Part shown: positions 10,018-18,936 of the stretch, in pieces
Numbering within the stretch: the first letter of the stretch is position 1
Layout of the letters: each line of letters starts with the position of its first letter
From: Cornus controversa
Lineage: Eukaryota; Streptophyta; Magnoliopsida; Cornales; Cornaceae
NCBI GenBank assembly: GCA_026545225.1
Contig: CM048849.1
Coordinates: 26,732,836-26,796,835, forward strand
Direction of reading: 5' to 3'
Length of the DNA stretch: 64,000 bases
Program-made: the position numbers and the translations under genes
The notes under the pieces: generated by a model
Told to the model about the DNA's origin: nothing
The model's input: the letters and a program-made list of their open reading frames with translations, nothing else
The model's database searches: none

Positions 10018-10880
10018 ACACGATTTGTGCTGCGACTTTCAAAAAAATGAAAATAAAAGTTGAAATCTGAAATCGGAAGTGTTACCAAATAGGGCCTAAG
10101 TTGTTAAATTCGGCAAAGTTCTTTTCAAATTGTCTTTGTTTCCAACCTCTACCCAAACTCTAAGAGGTCTTCTAATGTTTTTACATCAATTTTTTTTCTA
10201 ATACTTTTTAAGAACTCTCTAACTTATAAATACTTAGCTTTGATAAGGATTTTAAAAGAGAGCATTTTTGAGTTTTTAAGAAAATTCAAATTGAGATTTT
10301 TCAAAATTTTATTTCTTTGAATTGAGCACACGCGTTCACGTTCACGTTCAATGCTTAATGTGGTGTTCTACATTTGATCAATAGTATTATGAACTTTTTA
10401 AAAAAGTTATCGAGAACAGTACTCAAAGCATCATGTTTCGTTGTGAAACATAATACACGATTTGTGCTGTGACTTCCAAAAAAATGAAATGAAAGCTGAA
10501 TTTGAAATCAGAATTGTTACCAAACAGGGCCTAAGTAGTTAAATTCGACAAAGTGCTTTTCAATTTGTCTCTGTTTCCAACTTTTACCCAAACTCTAAGA
10601 GGTCTTCTAATGTTTTTACATCATTTTGTTTTCTAATACTTTTTAAGGGCTCACTAGCTTATAAATACTTAGCTTTGATAAGGATTTTAAAAAAGAGCAT
10701 TTTTGAGTTTTTAAGAAAATTCAAATTGAGATTTTTCAAAATTTTATTTTTTTGATTTGAGCACACACGTTCACGTTCACATCAATGCTTATTGTGGTGT
10801 TCTACATCTGATCAATAGTATTGTGAACTTTGTTTTAAAGTTATCCAGAACACTACTCAAAGCAACATGTTTCGTTATGA
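10018..10880 (+). repeat. 437-bp tandem duplication in unit A
   Basis: ACACGATTTGTGCTG occurs at 10018 and again at 10455, and the following ~420 bp match with scattered substitutions. The repeat spans the right end of the Harbinger-like element and its flank (the GGGCCTAAG junction is present at 10092 and again near 10528). Unit B has only one copy (from about 54300), more like the second copy here, so the duplication belongs to unit A. Confidence 0.85.
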
Positions 10881-11731
10881 AGCATAAGACGATCAAAGCG
10901 GATCATCGTAAAGTGATTATGTTGACATGGACTAACGTTTTTGATGATTCCGACGACATTGGAGTTGGAGGACACTGAACATTGCAAATAATTAAATCAA
11001 CGACTTATGGAGAGTAGTTCCGAAAGTATTACTCATTGTACTCTTTCTTAGTATAGAGGATTATTTCTCTTAAGAAGGCTAGTCTTTGTGGTTTTTGCTC
11101 GTTGAGTTTTTTCATGTACAAATTTCTTGTGCCTTTTTTACTTTTCTCTGTTTTTTATTTATTTGCTTGTGTATGATTGATTTATTGTGCACTAAATTCA
11201 TTGAAATCAAAATATAATATGAAAATCAATCAAATGAGCAAACTAGACCTATTTACTCCCTTCTAGGTCTTTTTTACTAAGATCAATGTCCACTTCACTT
11301 TTGCACACAGCGCAACTCGTACATTGCTCTTCATCCATTCAAATACTACCTCATTTTTTTTTTAAATGTAAAATTAAGAATTCAAGTCTACTCACTAAGG
11401 ATCGTAAACCACTGGTATATCTTCTTACCTTCTAAAGTAAAGGCTGAGACTTTAAGTTGCCATAAAAATAAACTATATAAGTTGTTTACCGGGACTAAAA
11501 AAAAATATAAAGAAAAGAAGATTATTGTAGATATATGAAAAGATATGTATATAAAATCAAAATAAAGAAAAGATATATATTTTAGGTGGGGTGTTTCTAA
11601 AGTTTTGAAAAGATATATAAACACACGCAAAATCAAAATAAAAAAAGGTTGAGTGAAAGTGGCTGCAGCCATTGACCTCTTGGTGGCTGTGTCTTCGGCT
11701 TCTTCCAAATGTAATACACACACGAGCACCA

Positions 11732-11957
11732 CCAGATGAGATGGGGCCACTCTGGGGGTTTGATAATTGATATTGATATTGATATTGATATTGATATTGA
11801 TATAGATATAGAGCCCATATAATTCGTGAACAAATTACCATGTGTGAGCTAAGAAATCCCATTTAATGAAAATTACTGTTACACCCTTCCGGGAAAGGAA
11901 TTTTGAAGTAGTTGAGAAGTTAAGGAATTTTCCAGATGAGATGGGGCCACTCTGGGG
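11732..11957 (+). repeat. Two copies of a 26-bp motif 200 bp apart
   Basis: CCAGATGAGATGGGGCCACT followed by CTGGGG occurs at 11732-11757 and 11932-11957. Unit B has the same pair near 56558 and 56728, so it predates the duplication. GC-rich in AT-rich surroundings. Role unknown. Confidence 0.6.
11767..11802 (+). repeat. (TTGATA)6 microsatellite
   Basis: Six perfect hexamer units. The paralogous site in unit B (56593-56604) has two, so the array changed length after the duplication. Confidence 0.9.
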
Positions 11958-12522
11958 CTTTAAGAAGAAAGACAAGTACATATGTGACAGACATGTTGAA
12001 ATATGTACAATTTCAACACTTGCTACAGTAACAAATTTGGCATTGAAGAATTTATTCAGTGTTTAAATAACTTGTAACTTGGTAATTATGGGAAATTATT
12101 GAAACTTGTTAGATGAGTATTCAAGTTCAAAATTTTTATTGGATTTGGTTGTTCATTTCAAACATCATGAAAAATTCAAGAAAAAGTATGTATAATTTTG
12201 TTATTATAACATATTGTATCTATCTAAACCTTCCATCTAAAAATTGAAACACTACTAAATTCAAAGTCATATCAACTGAGTTTGATAGGTGTTTGATAGG
12301 AGAACATCTAAAATGTACTTGGTATAAATACATTAGGTGAATCTCATTTGTATGTTTACAATACGCGCTGTGAGACTTAATATGCGTATATAACACGCAT
12401 GAGTCAAATTTATTCGGTATAAATACACTAGATATAGGGTAGATGAAACGAGACAACAACTTCACTTAGCCACAAAACAGAAACCAAGACAGTCTAAAAA
12501 GATATCAAACTACTATCACATT

Positions 12523-12862
12523 CTACTCATATTTCTTGTGAAGTTTGGAAGCAGCAAGCACAACCAGCAAGAGATATGCCAATGCTCCAAGCAGAGACAT
12601 GGCTAGGGCAGCAGACACTTGGTAACAGAATTTATCGAAGACGTTGCAAACTTTGTTCCAAAGCACGTGCGAGTTGCCTTCGTAGCCAATGACACCGATG
12701 GCGGTGGCGGCTCCGATGCTTGAAAAGAGCAGTACCAACATCACTACATCAAGGATGATGATGATCAGAGAAAACCCTTTCTTCCCACCCCTGGTGGCCA
12801 ATGTGAGAACCAAAGACAATGCTGCATATGAGCATGTTATGGCATTTGTCACCACCAAGTAC
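12523..12862 (-). pseudogene. Orphan terminal exon of a CASP-like protein gene (exon 2A)
   Basis: On the minus strand this is a duplicate of the last exon of the CASP-like gene at 57480-57819. The acceptor TTGTATTAG/G and the frame are kept, with 112 complete codons and a stop. It encodes TM2, TM3 with the family Asp in ILDVVM, the cytosol-facing loop with GNSHVLWNKVC, and TM4 with a Lys-rich tail. It differs from the other copy at about six residues, including E for K after GY, Y for H after KFC, and E for Q at the end. No first exon is visible upstream: that region is now the retrotransposon array, and exon 1 was not inside the duplicated segment. It could be a pseudo-exon or, less likely, an alternative last exon spliced from exon 1 at 61146 across about 48 kb. 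Confidence 0.75.
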
Positions 12863-13284
12863 CTAATACAAGATGTTGACGAAATTAGTAATTGCTACAA
12901 TAACACATTACATATGTGTATACATACAAGTATATTGGAAAAATTATAAATGTTTCAATCATTTTTTACCCAACACTTTAAGAAGAGTAGAGGGAGAGTT
13001 ATCTTATCTATGACAGATAAATAGTCCTCGTTGAATCCTATCTATCGGAGTATATATATTCAACCAACATATCAAAATAAGTCAAACCATTAATTGCTGG
13101 ATAATTTTGGACAACATCACAAAAATGGGTTTGGGATCCAAAATGAATTTGGTTGGCTTGGGTTAGGTATTAAGTAAAGAAATGCTAGTGATAATTAGAC
13201 ATTATGGATGACAACTTAGCCCTGCATTGAGAGCAAGTATACGTTAGACGCGTGTAGGACATCCACGGTCCAGATGAACCGTGT

Positions 13285-13289
13285 GCATG
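13285..13289. repeat. Target-site duplication, left (GCATG)
   Basis: GCATG directly before the first LTR base (TGATG...). It is repeated at 48640-48644 directly after the last LTR (...GTCA). Unit B has the unoccupied site with a single GCATG at 58273-58277. Confidence 0.9.
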
Positions 13290-13926
13290 TGATGCAGGAG
13301 CATCCGAGTCAGATGATGCTGAGCTGTCAGATGACACGTTGATGGCACTGAAATATCTTGAGTTGGCAGATCAGCGTAAAGATGGCAGGAAACCGTGACC
13401 TTGTCACTAATTAGGGTATTTTTGGATGCGATTCGGTATTTTGGCCATAACTTTGGCTACAGGTGTCAGAATCGCCTTTATGACCACAATTCGGAAAGCT
13501 TGGTTCGGCGCGCACGTCGTGGGCACCAAGCTAAAGCTGGGTGAGTCTGTTTTCGAGGTCAAAATCCACTGTTTTCCCCTCCGAATCCCTAATTTTAGTT
13601 ATTTCTTTCCTTTTTTGGTAATATTTATTTTGTTGATTAGGAAGTGATTCTGGGCTTGATTTGGGCCAGAATTCTGGCAACTTTCTTCTTTTATTTCGTA
13701 TTTTATTTTGGCAAGAATATTAGGTTTTTGCTATTTTTGGTAATGTTGACGAAGCTTAGCTATATAACCCGGCTTGTGGGTTGATTCGAAGGTACTTTTG
13801 ATTTTGAATAATAATATTGAATACCAGAGACTTTTCTCTGAGTTTTTGGGCAATTCTCGTGCTTTCTTTCTGTTTATTTTCTGTTGCCCTTAGCCTACAG
13901 AATAATCACTATTCTGTCCGGCGTCA
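13290..13926 (+). repeat. LTR 1 (outer 5' LTR)
   Basis: 637 bp, TGATGCAGG...CGGCGTCA. Its first 109 bp (to 13398) are the same as the 3' end of the gag-pol ORF, so it opens with a promoterless coding tail. TATATAA at 13761-13767 is the likely TATA box and AATAATAAT near 13807 a possible poly(A) signal. Looks identical by eye to LTRs 2-7. Confidence 0.95.
13761..13767 (+). promoter_or_regulatory. TATA box in LTR 1
   Basis: TATATAA followed by a GC-rich CCCGGC. About 30 bp downstream would be the U3/R boundary. The same box recurs at +4959 steps in every LTR (18720, 23679, 28638, 33597, 38556, 43515, 48474), so the array has eight co-oriented promoters. Confidence 0.7.
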
Positions 13927-13928
13927 GT

Positions 13929-13940
13929 TGGTATCAGAGC
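13929..13940 (+). promoter_or_regulatory. Primer-binding site, tRNA-iMet type
   Basis: TGGTATCAGAGC, complementary to the 3' end of plant initiator tRNA-Met, starts 2 bp after the LTR end. The same site occurs at 18888, 23847, 28806, 33765, 38724 and 43683, but not after LTR 8, which is followed by host DNA. Confidence 0.93.
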
Positions 13941-13977
13941 TTTCAGCATCTTCCTGGGTGAGATTTCATCAGTTTTC

Positions 13978-16900
13978 ATGGCTGGTGGTCGTGGTCGTGG
14001 TCGTCGTGGGCAGGTTCCGAACGAGGAAGCCCCACACCGTGATCGTAATGTTCAGGATTTGATGATCGAGGATTTACAGAGGCAAGTTGCAGAGTTAACC
14101 CAGCGTCTAACGGCGCAGACTATCAGTGACCGTGAGGTGGAAGATCACGAATCTGATTCCAGTTCCGACAACCCGTTTCACAATCGTGCTCGATTCTGGG
14201 GGCACCGTGGTCGGGAGGAACGTCATGGAGACCTCGGTTTCAGAGTGGATCTGCCCGAGTTTTCGGGTACGTTACAGGCCGAAGGATTTGTCGATTGGAT
14301 GAACGAAGTGGAGCGTATCTTTGAATATAAAGAAGTCCCAGATCGTGTCAAGGTGAAACTGGTCGCCATCAAACTCAAAGGCAGAGCCTCTGCATGGTGG
14401 GAGCAGTTGAGGCGATCACGAGACAGGCAGGGCAAGGCCAAGATCACTGATTGGCAGAAGATGAAGAAGAAGATGAAGGGTCACTTCCTTCCTTTCGGCT
14501 ACATTCAAACCCTGTTTCAGCGACTTCAATCGTTGAGGCAAGGATTGAGATCGGTTGATGATTACACAGAGGAGTTCTATCAATTGATAGCCCGGAATGA
14601 TTTATCTGAGACAGAAGAGCAGACGGTGGCGCGGTATTTGGGAGGATTGCGGCAGCCCCTGCAAGATATCCTCAGCCTTCACTCGCTTTGGACTGTTTCT
14701 GAAGCATACCAACGCGCACTTGCTGTGGAAAAGCAGCAGAATCGGAGGCCAGTGATCAGGAGCGATCAAAATAATCGGCCAGTTCGACCTCAAGAACCCC
14801 GTCCTGTCCAGCCGACACCACAGGGTAATTCTCACTCGAATATTAGATGTTTCAGATGTGGTGAACAGGGACACAGAGCGAATGAGTGCAGGAAGCCTGC
14901 TAGTCAGAAGGGTAAAAATCTCCTGATTGAGGAAGACGTGGTAGACGAAACTGAGGAGACTGGAGAGCCTATGTATGACGATGATGAAGATGAAGATGTG
15001 CTGTATGGAGATGGCCGTGAGAATCTGGTCATTCGTAAAAGTCTACTGACTCCCAGGGGCGATTCAGGGGATGATTGGTTGAGAACCAATATTTTTCACA
15101 CGACTTGTACAGTTGCAGATAAAGTCTGCAAGATGATCATTGACAGTGGCAGTTGTGAGAACGTAGTGTCTGAAGAGGCTGTCCAGAAATTGCAGTTGAA
15201 GACAGATCGTCATCCCAACCCGTACAAATTGTCATGGCTGAATAAAGGCAGTGAGGTAAAGGTGGATAGGAGATGCCTAGTGTCTTTCTCGATTGGCAAG
15301 AAATATTTTGATAATGCTTGGTGTGATGTTGTGGCTATGGATGCTTGTCATGTACTGTTAGGCAGACCTTGGCAGTATGATCGCAGTGTTACTCATGACG
15401 GACGAAAGAACACATATTCCCTTAGCATCAAGGGGAAGAAGATTGTGTTGGCTCCTCGTCGGGAAGGAGCCAGTCCTACCCCGGTAGCCAAAACTACTAA
15501 CCTGCTTTCTATGTCCAGGTTTTTAACTGAGATTGAGCATAGGGACGTGGTCTATGCTCTGCTGCCTTGTGGGAATAGCGCAACCGACGTGAACGAGAAT
15601 CCAGACTTACCAACAGAGGTGCAGCAACTGCTAACAGAGTTTTCTGACCTGATGCCAGAGGATCTTCCTCCGGGGCTACCGCCTATGAGGGATATTCAGC
15701 ATCAGATTGACCTTGTTCCGGGGTCCAGTTTGCCTAATCGACCGGCGTATCGCCTCAGTCCCAAGGAATCTGAGGAGTTGCAGCGGCAAGTAGTAGAGTT
15801 GCTGGAGAGGGGCTACATCCGTGAGAGTATGAGCCCATGTGCAGTTCCTGCTCTGTTAGTGCCGAAGAAGGATGGCTCTTGGCGTATGTGTGTTGATAGC
15901 CGAGCAATCAACAGGATTACAGTGAAGTACAGGTTTCCAATTCCCCGTCTGGATGATATGTTAGACCAGTTATCCGGTTCCAAGGTCTTCTCAAAAATTG
16001 ACCTTAAAAGCGGTTACCACCAGATCAGAATAAGGCCTGGGGATGAGTGGAAGACAGCGTTTAAGACGCAACATGGGTTGTATGAGTGGATGGTCATGCC
16101 TTTTGGGCTGTCCAATGCGCCCAGCACATTTATGAGGTTTATGCATCAGGTTTTACGGCCTTTTATGGGGAAATTCGTCGTAGTTTACTTCGATGACATC
16201 CTCATCTATAGCCCGACATGGATGTCACATTTTGATCACCTCCGTGCTGTCTTTGATATGTTGAGGACAGAGCACCTGTTCGTCAATCAGAAGAAGTGTG
16301 CTTTCTTCACTACTTCTGTAACTTTTCTGGGTTTTGTGGTGTCCACTGATGGTGTTCATGCAGATCCGTCGAAGATAGACGCGGTTTTGGAGTGGCCCAA
16401 ACCGAAAACCTTACACGATGTTCGAAGTTTTCATGGATTGGCATCTTTCTACCGTCGGTTCATCAGAAACTTCAGCACTCTGATTGCTCCAGTCACAGAG
16501 TGCCTTAAGGGACGTGATTTCCATTGGTCCGAGGAGGCAGAGGCCAGTTTTCATCTGGTCAAGCAGAAGATGACAGAGGCACCAGTTTTGGCACTTCCCG
16601 ACTTTGAGAAGGTGTTTGAGGTAAACTGTGATGCATCTGGGGTGGGCATTGGTGGTGTTCTGAGTCAGGAGGGGCGTCCAATAGCTTTTTTCAGTGAGAA
16701 GCTATCAGGATCGAAGAACAATTATTCCACCTATGATCTGGAGTTTTATGCCATCATTCAGTCCCTAAAGCATTGGCGTCACTACCTAATACAGAGGGAA
16801 TTCATTCTCCTCACTGATCATGAGGCTTTGAAATACATCAATGGCCAGCACAAGCTGAGTAGACGGCATGCCAAGTGGGTGGCATACTTGCAAGAGTTCA

Positions 16901-18357
16901 CATTTGCACTGAGGCACCAAGCAGGGAGTCTGAACCGTGTTGCAGATGCACTAAGCCGTCGTACGTTGCTCCTCACCACCATGAGCACCAGAGTTGCAGG
17001 TTTCGATACATTCTCTGATGTGTATGCTGCAGATCCTTCCTTCGGGAGGATAATTCAGGAGGTAATTGATGGTCAACGCTATGATTATATTTTGCACAAT
17101 GGTTACCTGTTTCGTGGATTAAAGTTGTGCATCCCAGATTGTTCACTAAGGCAACAGATTATTAGTGAACTTCATAACGAGGGTCATTTTGGGCGAGACA
17201 AGACGTTGGGTCTGATCTCTTCTAACTATTATTGGCCCAAGTTGACCAGTGACGTGGCTCATTTTGTGGAGCGTTGTTATGTGTGTCAGCGGTCCAAAGG
17301 AGTTCTCACTAATGCGGGCCTGTACACACCTTTACCGGTTCCTGAAGCTCCTTGGCTTGATGTCAGTATGGACTTTGTGTTGGGCTTACCTCGTACCCAA
17401 CGGGCCGTGGATTCTATTTTGGTTGTGGTCGATCGATTTTCCAAGATGGCCCATTTTGTTGCTTGCAGGAAAACAATGGATGCTGCCCGGGTCGCCCATC
17501 TTTACTTCAAGGAGATTGTGCGTTTACATGGTATTCCCCAATCCATTACCTCAGATCGTGATACCAAGTTCATGAGTCAATTTTGGAAGAGTCTATGGGA
17601 GAAACTGGGAACGAAGTTGAATTTTAGCAGCGCCTACCATCCTCAGACAGATGGTCAGACAGAGGTGGTGAACCGGAGTTTGGGAAACCTTTTGAGGAGT
17701 TTGACAGGAACTAAGCCAAAGCAGTGGGATTTGGCATTACCTCAAGCAGAATTTGCTTATAACAGGTCAAAGAACAGATCAACAGGAATGAGCCCATTTG
17801 AGATTGTCTATGGTCAGAACCCATCTGGGGTGCTTGACTTAGTCCCTATTCCGCGCGTGGGTCGTTTCAATCGTAAGGCAGATGAGATGGCAGAACATCT
17901 TCGAGGTATCCATGAGCAGGTCAAGCTGGCCATTCACGAGAGTAATGCCAAGTACAAGGTTCAGGCTGACAGCCACCGTCGTCAAGTACTTTTTGACGTT
18001 GGTGATTTTGTTTGGGCGGTATTAACTCGTGATCGTTTCCCTGTTGGAGAGTATAACAAGCTAAAGGAGCGAAAGATTGGTCCCTGTGAGATCCTGCAGA
18101 AGATCAATGATAACGCCTACAAACTACGTCTCCCCAGTCATTTGAGGACTTCTGACGTCTTTAATGTGAAACATCTGAGTCCTTGTTTTATGGATTCCGA
18201 TGAGGCTGTTGTAAACTCGAGGACGAGTTCTTTCCAACCCGAGGTGACTGATGCAGGAGCATCCGAGTCAGATGATGCTGAGCTGTCAGATGACACGTTG
18301 ATGGCACTGAAATATCTTGAGTTGGCAGATCAGCGTAAAGATGGCAGGAAACCGTGA
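13978..18357 (+). CDS. Gag-Pol polyprotein, copy 1 (Ty3/gypsy)
   Basis: 1459 codons in one frame. Gag: coiled-coil-like N-terminus (about 24-47), capsid region (about 85-255), CCHC knuckle C291, C294, H299, C304. Acidic linker about 318-345. Protease D389-S-G. RT D675 and YFDD 737-740. RNase H D885, E922, D947. Integrase zinc finger H1066, H1070, C1100, C1103; catalytic D1132, D1193, E1229 (35-residue spacing). GPY/F-type motif near 1366-1386. After that only about 70 residues remain, with no canonical chromodomain. The last 35 codons and the stop lie inside the next LTR. The ATG is 51 bp after LTR 1 and is the first good start. No inactivating change is seen, so it may be active. Confidence 0.95.
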   Translation: MAGGRGRGRRGQVPNEEAPHRDRNVQDLMIEDLQRQVAELTQRLTAQTISDREVEDHESDSSSDNPFHNRARFWGHRGREERHGDLGFRVDLPEFSGTLQAEGFVDWMNEVERIFEYKEVPDRVKVKLVAIKLKGRASAWWEQLRRSRDRQGKAKITDWQKMKKKMKGHFLPFGYIQTLFQRLQSLRQGLRSVDDYTEEFYQLIARNDLSETEEQTVARYLGGLRQPLQDILSLHSLWTVSEAYQRALAVEKQQNRRPVIRSDQNNRPVRPQEPRPVQPTPQGNSHSNIRCFRCGEQGHRANECRKPASQKGKNLLIEEDVVDETEETGEPMYDDDEDEDVLYGDGRENLVIRKSLLTPRGDSGDDWLRTNIFHTTCTVADKVCKMIIDSGSCENVVSEEAVQKLQLKTDRHPNPYKLSWLNKGSEVKVDRRCLVSFSIGKKYFDNAWCDVVAMDACHVLLGRPWQYDRSVTHDGRKNTYSLSIKGKKIVLAPRREGASPTPVAKTTNLLSMSRFLTEIEHRDVVYALLPCGNSATDVNENPDLPTEVQQLLTEFSDLMPEDLPPGLPPMRDIQHQIDLVPGSSLPNRPAYRLSPKESEELQRQVVELLERGYIRESMSPCAVPALLVPKKDGSWRMCVDSRAINRITVKYRFPIPRLDDMLDQLSGSKVFSKIDLKSGYHQIRIRPGDEWKTAFKTQHGLYEWMVMPFGLSNAPSTFMRFMHQVLRPFMGKFVVVYFDDILIYSPTWMSHFDHLRAVFDMLRTEHLFVNQKKCAFFTTSVTFLGFVVSTDGVHADPSKIDAVLEWPKPKTLHDVRSFHGLASFYRRFIRNFSTLIAPVTECLKGRDFHWSEEAEASFHLVKQKMTEAPVLALPDFEKVFEVNCDASGVGIGGVLSQEGRPIAFFSEKLSGSKNNYSTYDLEFYAIIQSLKHWRHYLIQREFILLTDHEALKYINGQHKLSRRHAKWVAYLQEFTFALRHQAGSLNRVADALSRRTLLLTTMSTRVAGFDTFSDVYAADPSFGRIIQEVIDGQRYDYILHNGYLFRGLKLCIPDCSLRQQIISELHNEGHFGRDKTLGLISSNYYWPKLTSDVAHFVERCYVCQRSKGVLTNAGLYTPLPVPEAPWLDVSMDFVLGLPRTQRAVDSILVVVDRFSKMAHFVACRKTMDAARVAHLYFKEIVRLHGIPQSITSDRDTKFMSQFWKSLWEKLGTKLNFSSAYHPQTDGQTEVVNRSLGNLLRSLTGTKPKQWDLALPQAEFAYNRSKNRSTGMSPFEIVYGQNPSGVLDLVPIPRVGRFNRKADEMAEHLRGIHEQVKLAIHESNAKYKVQADSHRRQVLFDVGDFVWAVLTRDRFPVGEYNKLKERKIGPCEILQKINDNAYKLRLPSHLRTSDVFNVKHLSPCFMDSDEAVVNSRTSSFQPEVTDAGASESDDAELSDDTLMALKYLELADQRKDGRKP

Positions 18358-18885
18358 CCTTGTCACTAATTAGGGTATTTTTGGATGCGATTCGGTATTT
18401 TGGCCATAACTTTGGCTACAGGTGTCAGAATCGCCTTTATGACCACAATTCGGAAAGCTTGGTTCGGCGCGCACGTCGTGGGCACCAAGCTAAAGCTGGG
18501 TGAGTCTGTTTTCGAGGTCAAAATCCACTGTTTTCCCCTCCGAATCCCTAATTTTAGTTATTTCTTTCCTTTTTTGGTAATATTTATTTTGTTGATTAGG
18601 AAGTGATTCTGGGCTTGATTTGGGCCAGAATTCTGGCAACTTTCTTCTTTTATTTCGTATTTTATTTTGGCAAGAATATTAGGTTTTTGCTATTTTTGGT
18701 AATGTTGACGAAGCTTAGCTATATAACCCGGCTTGTGGGTTGATTCGAAGGTACTTTTGATTTTGAATAATAATATTGAATACCAGAGACTTTTCTCTGA
18801 GTTTTTGGGCAATTCTCGTGCTTTCTTTCTGTTTATTTTCTGTTGCCCTTAGCCTACAGAATAATCACTATTCTGTCCGGCGTCA
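18249..18885 (+). repeat. LTR 2 (shared, internal)
   Basis: Serves as 3' LTR of copy 1 and 5' LTR of copy 2. No host sequence or target duplication at either side. The upstream purine tract is poor: GAGGTGAC directly precedes TGATG, with AACTCGAGGACGAG about 20 bp further up. Confidence 0.95.
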
Positions 18886-18936
18886 GTTGGTATCAGAGCT
18901 TTCAGCATCTTCCTGGGTGAGATTTCATCAGTTTTC

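Larger units (their letters stand above)
6864..10096. mobile_element. PIF/Harbinger-like element, unit A copy (left end lost, interrupted)
   Basis: Right end ...GTTACCAAATAGGGCC at 10096 followed by TAA, the same as the complete copy in unit B (51383-54377). The left end lies beyond the copia insertion and out of the window. The body is AT-rich (TATATAT, TTTATTG runs) with no transposase, so it is non-autonomous. It is split by the Helitron at 7247-9450. The remaining sequence (6864-7246 and 9451-10096) aligns with unit B by eye. Confidence 0.6.
10097..13289. repeat. Segmental duplication unit A, left part
   Basis: Matches unit B (54378-58277) by eye along its length: the TTGTTAAATTC start, the 11036 (ATTACTCATTGTACTC) and 11240 blocks, the CASP-like exon, and the approach to the retrotransposon site. 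Differences are scattered substitutions, a (TTGATA)n length change and a different sequence 3' of the exon (12400-12460 against 57220-57400). The unit is interrupted at 13289/48640 by the gypsy array. 10097-12522 holds no gene that I can support. Confidence 0.85.

Noticed and set aside
10757..10978. 73-codon plus-strand ORF in unit A
   Set aside because: No recognised domain and no intact counterpart in unit B over the same length; treated as chance.
11557..11862. Minus-strand ORFs with a Tyr-Gln repeat
   Set aside because: The repeat is the translated (TTGATA)n microsatellite; the frame is not conserved in unit B.
13426..13647. 73-codon ORF repeated in LTRs 1-7
   Set aside because: Lies in LTR noncoding sequence, overlaps the U3 region and is broken by one of the two substitutions in LTR 8; no domain.
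13817..14062. 81-codon ORF overlapping the start of gag in each unit
   Set aside because: Out of frame with gag, begins upstream of the primer site and ends in translated GGTCGT repeats; a shadow frame.
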